In this document: piece by piece, positions 1-4,685 of the stretch
How positions within the stretch are numbered: position 1 is the first letter of the stretch
How the letters are laid out: every line of letters begins with the position of its first letter
DNA from: Oscillospiraceae bacterium
Lineage (GTDB): Bacteria; Bacillota; Clostridia; Oscillospirales; CAG-272
Direction: 5' to 3'
NCBI GenBank assembly: GCA_009779295.1
Contig: WREN01000149.1
Coordinates: forward strand, 1 to 6,082
Length of the DNA stretch: 6,082 nucleotides
The notes under the pieces: model-generated
What the model saw: the letters and a program-made list of their open reading frames with translations, nothing else
Told to the model about the DNA's origin: nothing
The model's database searches: none
Made by a program: the position numbers and the translations under genes

Positions 1-644
1 ATACGTGAATATCGAACATACGCCCACATAGCGGTTGGTTACGGATTGAGTGAAAGCCAGATATACCGTATTATCAAGTGGGTAGAAGATACTCTGATTA
101 AAGATGGTACATTCTCGCTTCCGGGCAGAAAAGCATTGTTGAAAAGTGATATTAAATATGAAGTCATACTCATAGATGTGACCGAAAGCCCGATTGAACG
201 CCCCCAAAAAAACAGAAGCGGTATTACTCCGGCAAAAAGCGGCGGCACACCTTGAAAACGCAGTTAGTGGCTGACAAGCATACGAAACAAATCATATGCA
301 CCGCGTTTGGCAAGGGTAGGCGGCATGATTTTTGGCTGTACAAAGCCTCAAAAGTACGCATACATGAAGATATACAAGCCATAACAGACACGGGCTATCT
401 TGGTATTTCCAAGCTGCATAAAAATTCTCTTCTGCCCAAGAAACGCTCAAAACGCAAACAGTTGACAAATGATGATATTGCTTTCAATTTCTCTGTTTCT
501 TCTCTCAGAGCCGACAACGAACATATCATCGGCTTCGTCAAGCGTTTCAAAATTCTTTCCGAACGTTACCGAAACCGCCGCAAACGCTTTGGCTTACGCT
601 TCAACTTGCTTGCTGGCATCTGCAATTTTGATTCTCGGCTTTAG
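1..644 (+). CDS. IS5-family transposase, 5'-truncated by the window, two frames joined by a -1 frameshift
   Basis: This is a DDE transposase that cuts and joins the IS ends. Frame 1 is open from base 1 to a TGA at 253-255. It carries the end of the helix-turn-helix region (HTH_Tnp_4 type) and the first catalytic Asp in LIDVTES, followed by IERPQK. The remainder is in the -1 frame (open from 198, TAG at 642-644). It begins QKRYYSGKKRRHTLKTQ and carries the second Asp (ITDTGYLG) and the catalytic Glu (ADNEHIIGFVKRFKIL), ending RFNLLAGICNF, as expected for DDE_Tnp_4. Joining the frames at 207-213 gives an uninterrupted family match (QKNQKRYYSGKK). Either the shift is programmed, as in several IS5 subgroups, or one C after AAC was lost. 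All three catalytic residues are present, so the element may be active. A TTG at 46 is not the true start, because the frame is open and family-like upstream of it. Confidence 0.88.
207..213 (+). promoter_or_regulatory. A AAA AAC slippery heptamer, likely -1 frameshift site of the transposase
   Basis: A seven-A run (206-212) followed by C gives X XXY YYZ in the correct register of the upstream frame (CAA AAA AAC). The overlap open in both frames is 198-255. Slipping back one base after decoding AAC continues with CAG AAG CGG TAT TAC, which restores the conserved transposase sequence. I did not identify a clear stimulatory hairpin downstream or an upstream Shine-Dalgarno stimulator. Confidence 0.6.
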
Positions 645-659
645 TTATGCTAGTTATGC
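642..659 (+). repeat. 9-bp tandem repeat at the IS right end
   Basis: TAGTTATGC occurs twice head to tail. The first copy begins with the transposase stop codon. It lies next to the presumed terminal inverted repeat and could be a transposase-binding subterminal repeat or a small duplication. Confidence 0.5.
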
Positions 660-668
660 AACAACTCT

Positions 669-1052
669 TTTGTTGTAATGTCCGGCTTTGATGAAATCAC
701 TTATGCGCCGAGGGCAAAAGAATCCGGCGTCCACGCTTTTGTTTTCAAGAGCAGGAGTCTTGATTATTTTATCGGGGTCGCGCGCGGGGTTATGCGTGGT
801 GAAATCTATTATCCCGAGGCGAAAACCATTCCCATGCCGACGGGCGAGGCTCCGCTGACCGGACTCGAAATGGAAGTGCTGCGTCTGATGTGCAGGCATA
901 TGACCGGCAAGGAAATAGCTGAAGAGTTGTTTATCAGCGAGAATACGGTAAAGTTCCACAAAGCCAATATGCTGGCGAAAACGGGTTTCTCAAAGGCGGT
1001 AGACCTTGCCTTCTATATGATTTCCAACGGTTGGATCAATCCTTTGTATTGA
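669..1052 (+). pseudogene. NarL/FixJ-type response regulator, 5'-truncated by the adjacent IS
   Basis: The frame reads FVVMSGFDEITYAPRAKESG and then FVFKS. This is receiver strand beta-4 with the conserved Ser/Thr position (S in VMSG), followed by beta-5 with the conserved Lys (K24 counted from the ATG at 678). A linker leads to a LuxR-type DNA-binding domain at about residues 59-115, with EMEVLRLMCRHMTGKEIAEE and the recognition helix SENTVKFHKANMLAKTG. The end AFYMISNGWINPLY resembles a clostridial regulator subgroup. Missing are the acidic pocket and phospho-acceptor Asp of the N-terminal receiver, about 70-80 residues. No ribosome binding site precedes ATG 678, and the frame runs straight back into the IS end. 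I infer that the IS inserted inside the receiver and that the 5' part lies beyond the IS, left of the window. A free DNA-binding fragment could be made if an IS promoter reads out, but this is speculative. Confidence 0.85.
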
Positions 1053-1075
1053 TTGAGCCGCCCCCATACCCCCGA

Positions 1076-1104
1076 TTGACAATTTTTATACGGTATTATA
1101 TAAT
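1076..1104 (+). promoter_or_regulatory. Consensus SigA promoter of the zinc-ribbon gene
   Basis: TTGACA (1076-1081) and TATAAT (1099-1104) are both perfect hexamers separated by exactly 17 bp. The promoter begins 24 bp after the response-regulator stop, so the next gene is transcribed independently of it. The predicted start site, about 1110-1112, falls inside the palindrome. Confidence 0.85.
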
Positions 1105-1132
1105 TAAGTTTGTAAAACGTTTTACAAACTTA
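1105..1132. promoter_or_regulatory. Perfect 28-bp palindrome between the -10 box and the RBS (probable operator)
   Basis: The half-site TAAGTTTGTAAAAC is followed directly by its exact reverse complement, with no spacer or mismatch. It starts one base after the -10 box and ends where AGGAGG begins (1132-1137). A dimeric repressor, for example of the TetR or MarR type, bound here would block RNA polymerase. The family assignment is inference from shape only, and no such regulator is encoded in the window. If transcribed, part of it could also fold next to the ribosome binding site. Confidence 0.75.
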
Positions 1133-1144
1133 GGAGGGTGTCTT

Positions 1145-1753
1145 ATGATAAAATGGTGTAGAAAGGTTCCGCAGGAGTTGATTTCACGGCTTTACAATCA
1201 AAGCGTGTCGGGTATTTGCGACGACGAACTCGCCGACGAAGTCGGATGGGCGTTATACGCGCGGTGCGAGAGTATTATATCGGCTACCAACGGTTTTGAG
1301 AAAAAAGTATTGATATGTCCCAAATGCGGCAAGGATGTTCCGCGCGTTGAAAATGTTTTTGATTGTCCGTGCGGTTTTCACGCGACATGGGAAGAGTTTA
1401 AAAAATCGTATAAAGGCAAGCAGCTCCATGCCTCCAACGCTCTGCCGATCTTTCTGAAATATCAGCGGGACTTCCCGAGAGCCGAAACCTACGGAGAAAA
1501 ACTGATCTGTATTGATATTCTGATACACTCTTTTCATATCAAAAATTCGTATTACAAAGAATTGGACAGTTATGACGTGGAGGACGAAAGCGTCGCGTTA
1601 AACCGTCCGACCGGCGCGAATTTGATCGAAGGGTCGCTCACGGAGGTCATACTGTTCCTTGATAAACTTTCGGCTATACCTGATTCGCAGGAAAAATCAC
1701 GATGGAAAAAAGTCATACGCAGAGCCAACGGCGGGCATATACCGGAATTATAA
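1145..1753 (+). CDS. Hypothetical zinc-ribbon protein, 202 aa
   Basis: The function is not known to me. ATG 1145 is chosen because AGGAGG (1132-1137) lies 7 bases upstream and downstream of a consensus promoter. The in-frame extension back to 1031 would place coding sequence over the promoter and operator. The visible parts are an N-terminal helical segment (about residues 1-54) with DELADEVGWALYARCESI, a four-Cys zinc ribbon (C58, C61, C74, C76; CPKCGKD and CPCGF), and the segment HATWEEFKKSYKGKQLHAS. A C-terminal helical part contains EKLICIDILIHSFH, then RPTGANLIEGSLTEVILFLD. No signal peptide or membrane segment is seen, so it is likely cytosolic. DNA or RNA binding through the ribbon is possible but unproven. 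The dedicated promoter and palindrome suggest a regulated single gene. I believe similar proteins occur in other Firmicutes without an assigned role. Confidence 0.85.
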   Translation: MIKWCRKVPQELISRLYNQSVSGICDDELADEVGWALYARCESIISATNGFEKKVLICPKCGKDVPRVENVFDCPCGFHATWEEFKKSYKGKQLHASNALPIFLKYQRDFPRAETYGEKLICIDILIHSFHIKNSYYKELDSYDVEDESVALNRPTGANLIEGSLTEVILFLDKLSAIPDSQEKSRWKKVIRRANGGHIPEL

Positions 1754-1904
1754 ATTTATTAAATTTAATTTTTGATCGGATCCTATCCGCCGCTAATAGT
1801 TTTTTGTAGAAAAATAATCAAATTAATGTGAAAACTACCCGTTACGGATAGGGCGGAATTGAAATGATTATGTTACTCTATTATTGGGGGGATAATAAAT
1901 AATA
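1754..1904. other. Non-coding gap with short inverted repeats
   Basis: No gene is seen here. The first bases are AT-rich (AAATTTA T TAAATTT, 1752-1766). CGGAT-CCT-ATCCG (1777-1789) could form a small hairpin, with a T6 run about 10 bases later, which would be a poor terminator for the zinc-ribbon gene. CCTATCCG (1782-1789) is also complementary to CGGATAGG (1845-1852). A G6 run (1886-1891) looks like a ribosome binding site but has no convincing gene after it. Confidence 0.5.
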
Positions 1905-1918
1905 GACGTGTGCTAAAA

Positions 1919-1948
1919 CTTACAAAATGATAAAAATAATGCTATGAT
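1919..1948 (+). promoter_or_regulatory. Possible transposase promoter of the second IS
   Basis: CTTACA (1919-1924) and TATGAT (1943-1948) are 18 bp apart, just inside the IS end and immediately before the ATG at 1955. The transcript leader would be almost absent and there is no Shine-Dalgarno sequence, which fits weak transposase expression. Only moderate matches to consensus support it. Confidence 0.35.
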
Positions 1949-1954
1949 ATAGTC

Positions 1955-2440
1955 ATGGATAATGAAAACAGAATGGCAAAATTGCCTGAAAAGAAATATT
2001 TGGTAACGCTTGGGATAAGAAAACCAACATTCGACGCTATGCTCGCCATACTGGATAGCGCATATAAGGAAATGCGCAAAAAAGGCGGACGGAAGCGGAA
2101 GTTGAGCGTTCTTGATATGCTGTTGATAACACTGGGGTATTATCACGATTACCGTACGATGGAAAATCTCGGATTTGATTACGGAGTACACAAGCAGCGA
2201 ATAAGTGAAGCGATAGACTGGGTCGAACAGACGCTGATAAAAGACAGAACATTTTCGTTGCCTTCCAAGCGTGAACTAATCAAGGAAGACAGCAGTGTTT
2301 CAATCGCGATAATCGACGTAACCGAGTGTGAAACAGAGCGTCCGAAACACAAGCAGAAAGATTCGTACTCGAAGAAAAAAAACGTCATACCATGGGAAGA
2401 AGAGGGCGAAACCATGAAGATGGTTTATGAAAAGAAATAA
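1955..2440 (+). pseudogene. IS5-family transposase, C-terminally truncated remnant (161 codons)
   Basis: The N-terminal part matches IS5-type transposases: MAKLPEKKYLVTLGIRKPTF, then GGRKRKLSVLDMLLITLGYY and a helix-turn-helix region (about residues 48-95, HTH_Tnp_4 type), WVEQTLIKDRTFSLP, and the first catalytic Asp in AIIDVTE (D121). After YSKKK the frame leaves the family sequence. The conserved RHT is found in the -1 frame (2383-2391), and the family-like MKMVYEKK returns in the original frame at 2414 before TAA. The second Asp, the Glu and roughly the last 120 residues are absent, so it cannot be a working transposase. A truncated HTH protein could still bind IS ends, but that is conjecture. 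ATG 1955 follows the IS end with no clear ribosome binding site. Confidence 0.8.
2377..2383 (+). other. A AAA AAC heptamer in the second transposase
   Basis: An eight-A run (2375-2382) followed by C gives A AAA AAC in register with the frame from 1955. A -1 slip leads to CGT CAT ACC (RHT), the conserved family sequence, then to a stop at about 2428-2430 after MGRRGRNHEDGL. It may be an inherited frameshift site or simple homopolymer decay. Confidence 0.4.
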
Positions 2441-2447
2441 AATATTT

Positions 2448-2473
2448 GAGGGGACTGCGGAAGCTGTCCCCTC
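2448..2473. repeat. GC-rich hairpin with GGAA tetraloop; REP-like element or bidirectional terminator
   Basis: GAGGGGAC (2448-2455) pairs perfectly with GTCCCCTC (2466-2473). Inside, after one T-T mismatch, GC pairs with GC around a GGAA loop, which fits the GNRA pattern. The element stands out in an AT-rich gap. The + strand has no T-tract after it (CTTGAAATT). The - strand continues AAATATTTTATTTC, so termination of transcription from the right is more plausible. Its compact form also resembles the small palindromes dispersed in many Firmicute genomes. Confidence 0.6.
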
Positions 2474-2502
2474 TTGAAATTAATCTGAAAGTATGATATA
2501 AT
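2474..2502 (+). promoter_or_regulatory. SigA promoter of the YdjG/YdjH-like operon
   Basis: TTGAAA (2474-2479) and TATAAT (2497-2502) are separated by 17 bp and start directly after the hairpin. The -10 box is the left half of a perfect 14-bp AT palindrome (TATAATTAATTATA, 2497-2510), which may be chance in such AT-rich DNA. The leader is about 35 bases long and ends in GAGGAGAG before the start codon. Confidence 0.75.
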
Positions 2503-2543
2503 TAATTATAAATTATATTGTGAAATCTGAGGAGAGATAAAAA

Positions 2544-3626
2544 TTGGCTTTATTGGAGTACAAATGCCCAAACTGCGGCGGTGCGATTCAATTTGATCCG
2601 GGGACGCAGGAAATGACCTGTCCTTATTGCGAATCCGTTATGGACGTTCAAGCCTTGAAATCAATGGACGAAGCAATTGCGCAAAATCAAAAATCGGAAT
2701 CAATCGACTGGGGGTATATGGGCGGCGATTGGCGAACTGACGAACAGCAGGGTATGGCGGTCTATTCATGCAAGTCCTGCGGAGGAGAAATCGTCGGCGA
2801 TGAAACGCTTGGCGCGACCTCCTGTCCGTTTTGCGGGAATCCGGTAGTAATGACTTCGAAGTTTTCCGGAACATTACGCCCCGAAATAGTGATACCGTTC
2901 AAGCTCGGCAAAGACGCCGCGCTTGCCGCCCTGCAAAAACATTATCTGAAAAAAAGGCTGCTTCCCGCCGTATTCAAGAAAAAAAACCATCTTGACGAGA
3001 TAAAAGGCGTGTACGTGCCGTTCTGGCTCTTTAACGCCGACGCGGACGCGCATATCGAATATAACGCGACAAAAGTGCGCCGTTGGAGCGACAGCACCTA
3101 TGATTATACGGAAACTTCCACATACCGCGTCGTTCGCGAAGGCGGCATCGGTTTCAATCATGTGCCTGTGGACGGTTCGCGCGCTATCGACGATACGCTT
3201 ATGGAGTCCATAGAGCCGTTTTATATGAAAGACGCGGTGGATTTCCAAACCGCTTATCTGGCGGGTTTTTTCGCGAATAAATACGATGTTGACGCTGACG
3301 AAAGTATTCCCCGCGCTAATGAGCGTATCAAGAACAGCACTTCGTCCGAATTCGCCAAAACGGTGACCGGTTACAATACTGTTACGCCGCAAAGCACGAA
3401 TATCAAGCTGAAAAGCGGCGGATTTCGATATGCCCTGCTTCCGGTATGGCTGCTCGGCACAAGCTGGCAGGGGCGGAATTTTATTTTCGCCATGAACGGT
3501 CAGACAGGAAAATTTGTCGGCGATCTGCCGTTGGACAAAAGGGCATATTGGGGTTGGTTCTGGAAGATTTCCGGAATCGCGGCGGCTGCGCTGATAATAA
3601 TTGTTCAAATTCTAATAAGTTTGTAG
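2544..3626 (+). CDS. YdjG-like membrane-anchored double zinc-ribbon protein, 360 aa
   Basis: The start is TTG at 2544, with AGGAG (2530-2534) 9 bases upstream. There are two TFIIB-type zinc ribbons: C8, C11, C26, C29 (YKCPNCGG, TCPYCE) and C76, C79, C94, C97 (YSCKSCGG, SCPFCGN). A long beta-rich middle follows, with IVIPFKLGKDAALAAL, GVYVPFWLFNADAD and FRYALLPVWLLG. The C-terminus has one membrane helix at about 338-359. Length and layout match the family annotated as TFIIB-type zinc-ribbon proteins, of which B. subtilis YdjG is a member. Some relatives are mislabelled as PriA-like because of the ribbons. In Bacillus, YdjG acts with YdjH and the SPFH protein YdjI in placing PspA at the membrane. 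A similar membrane-stress or membrane-domain role is inferred here. The next gene follows after 12 bp and its RBS overlaps this stop codon, so the two are probably translationally coupled. Confidence 0.85.
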   Translation: MALLEYKCPNCGGAIQFDPGTQEMTCPYCESVMDVQALKSMDEAIAQNQKSESIDWGYMGGDWRTDEQQGMAVYSCKSCGGEIVGDETLGATSCPFCGNPVVMTSKFSGTLRPEIVIPFKLGKDAALAALQKHYLKKRLLPAVFKKKNHLDEIKGVYVPFWLFNADADAHIEYNATKVRRWSDSTYDYTETSTYRVVREGGIGFNHVPVDGSRAIDDTLMESIEPFYMKDAVDFQTAYLAGFFANKYDVDADESIPRANERIKNSTSSEFAKTVTGYNTVTPQSTNIKLKSGGFRYALLPVWLLGTSWQGRNFIFAMNGQTGKFVGDLPLDKRAYWGWFWKISGIAAAALIIIVQILISL

Positions 3627-3638
3627 GAGGGCGCAAAT

Positions 3639-4439
3639 ATGAAATTCAGGATTTTTTTGATTGTTGTATTTATACTCATCGTCTTGCCTTTTAATGTGTT
3701 TGCGGTTGAGCGTTTCATTGACGAAGAAGGTCTCCTTACTCCGGAGCAAGCGGCGGAATTGAACGCAAAGCTGGACGAAATCAGCGAGCGGTATCAGTTC
3801 GACATAGTTGTAGCTACGGTTTATTCGTTTAACGGTCAAGACCCGTGGGTTTTCACCGCCGACTTTTTCGAAGCGAACGGGTTTGGACTTGAGGAAAATT
3901 CGGACGGTATAATTTTATTGCTCGCGACGGAGGACAGGGATTTCGCCCTCGTAACTACCGAACACGGAAGTTATGCGTTCTCAGATCGCTGGCAGGAATA
4001 TATGGAAGATAATTTTTTGCCTCACTTGAAAGTAAACGATTACTTTCAAGCGTTCATGACTTACGCGAGAGATGCGGACGCTATACTGGAAATATATAAC
4101 AGACCATCAGAATTTTATGAACACGACGGCTTTTATATGGACGAAGAAGAGTTTATGACCCGTGTTTGGGCGGTAGCCGGCTGCGTGGTTGTCGCTTTGG
4201 TGCTCGCGGCTATCGTCACGGGAATTTGGAAACGCCAGCTTAAAAGCGTACTTCAGGATAATTTTGCCAACGCTTATATCCGCGAAGGCAGCATGGCGTT
4301 GACTTCAAAACAGGATATTTTCCTGCACCGCCGCGTGAATAAGACTATACGTCCTAAGAACACAGGCTCAGGCGGCAGCGGCGGTTCTTTTAAAAGTTCG
4401 TCAGGGCGCAGTTACTCCGGACGCAGCGGAAAATATTGA
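3639..4439 (+). CDS. YdjH-like TPM-domain membrane protein, 266 aa
   Basis: ATG 3639 has AGGAGG (3625-3630) overlapping the previous stop codon. A signal peptide or first membrane segment covers residues 1-22 (likely cleavage after VFA). A TPM domain (PF04536 type) covers about 24-150: ERFIDEEGLLTPEQAAELNA, FDIVVATV, FFEANGFGLEENSDGIILLL, and FALVTTEHG. A second membrane helix lies at about 177-196, followed by a basic segment and a Gly/Ser-rich tail (242-266, GSGGSGGS then SSSGRSYSGRSGKY), typical of this family. The TPM domain is probably extracytoplasmic and the tail cytoplasmic. TPM domains have been linked to phosphatase activity in plants and to complex assembly in bacteria, and no activity can be assigned here. 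Pairing with the zinc-ribbon protein matches the B. subtilis ydjGH order. No SPFH gene follows, unlike ydjI there. Confidence 0.88.
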   Translation: MKFRIFLIVVFILIVLPFNVFAVERFIDEEGLLTPEQAAELNAKLDEISERYQFDIVVATVYSFNGQDPWVFTADFFEANGFGLEENSDGIILLLATEDRDFALVTTEHGSYAFSDRWQEYMEDNFLPHLKVNDYFQAFMTYARDADAILEIYNRPSEFYEHDGFYMDEEEFMTRVWAVAGCVVVALVLAAIVTGIWKRQLKSVLQDNFANAYIREGSMALTSKQDIFLHRRVNKTIRPKNTGSGGSGGSFKSSSGRSYSGRSGKY

Positions 4440-4465
4440 AATAACCAATCATAATCACTTTTTTA

Positions 4466-4552
4466 TTAATTTGCTTTGATTTTTTCTATAAGTCTTTCTG
4501 TTTCTGCAGTTTCAGTTAATAATTACGCGAGTTCTTTGAGCGGTTTTCTCAT
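4466..4552 (-). pseudogene. Possible degraded small ORF with an internal stop
   Basis: On the minus strand, ATG at 4552-4550 opens MRKPLKELA, then TAA (4525-4523), then LLTETAETERLIEKIKAN and a final TAA. The amphipathic, charge-patterned sequence on both sides of a single stop (CAA to TAA would repair it) looks more protein-like than chance. A G5 run (4565-4569) lies 12 bases upstream as a weak ribosome binding site. It is only 29 codons long and I recognise no family. It may simply be chance. Confidence 0.2.
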
Positions 4553-4652
4553 ATTTTTAACTAACCCCCTGTATTTTGTTGTGTTTTTATTTATTATACC
4601 AAAATTTTCAAAAATTTCAACTATACCTATTTCATTTTAATTAAAAATAATA

Positions 4653-4658
4653 TATAAT
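4653..4658 (+). promoter_or_regulatory. Possible -10 box before the solute-binding protein gene
   Basis: TATAAT lies 27 bp before the start codon's ATG, in a very AT-rich stretch. The best -35 at suitable spacing (TTCATT, 4631-4636, 16 bp away) is poor, so the promoter is either activator-dependent or misplaced. The gap from 4440 holds no other supported gene on the + strand and no clear terminator for the upstream operon. Confidence 0.35.
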
Positions 4659-4685
4659 ATTGAATAAAAAAGGAGATTTACAAAA

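Larger units (their letters stand above)
1..667 (+). mobile_element. IS5-family insertion sequence, right-hand part; left end lies before the window
   Basis: This is the distal part of an IS5-type element carrying a two-frame DDE transposase. The right boundary is placed at about 667 because the sequence ends in CAACAACTC, so the element's terminus would read GAGTTGTTG on the other strand. From 669 the reading frame also becomes recognisable receiver-domain sequence. A perfect 9-bp tandem repeat (TAGTTATGC twice, 642-659) lies between the transposase stop and the end. The left inverted repeat and the target duplication cannot be seen, so the exact boundary is inferred. Confidence 0.75.
1905..2447 (+). 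mobile_element. Truncated second IS5-family element (left half only)
   Basis: The left end is placed near GACGTGTGCTAAAAC (from about 1905), about 50 bp before the transposase ATG, the usual spacing for such elements. No matching inverted copy (ending in AGCACACGTC) is seen after the gene, and transposase similarity stops at about 2437. The right half is therefore missing. It belongs to the same family as the element at 1-667 but is clearly divergent in protein sequence and ends, so it is not a recent copy. The right boundary is set where the unrelated hairpin begins. Confidence 0.6.

Noticed and set aside
46..255. Independent small protein starting at TTG 46
   Set aside because: The frame is open and transposase-like from base 1, and the sequence is an internal part of the IS5 transposase.
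661..676. Inverted repeat ACAAC / GTTGT as a hairpin
   Set aside because: It is only 5 bp, spans the inferred IS junction, and its right arm encodes receiver-domain residues, so it is probably chance.
678..680. ATG 678 as the true start of a complete small LuxR-type regulator
   Set aside because: There is no ribosome binding site, and the preceding codons (TTT GTT GTA) continue the receiver beta-4 strand. The gene is therefore truncated rather than short.
1119..1138. The palindrome read as an intrinsic terminator
   Set aside because: No T-tract follows it. It is directly followed by AGGAGG and lies within the leader of the gene, so an operator is the better reading.
1031..1144. Upstream extension of the zinc-ribbon gene to a start at 1031
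   Set aside because: It would overlap the response-regulator stop and run through the consensus promoter and palindrome. ATG 1145 has a properly spaced AGGAGG.
2874..3608. Long minus-strand open frame opposite the YdjG-like gene
   Set aside because: It is a shadow of the + strand gene. Its translation is Arg/His-rich, without recognisable domains, and lacks its own ribosome binding site.
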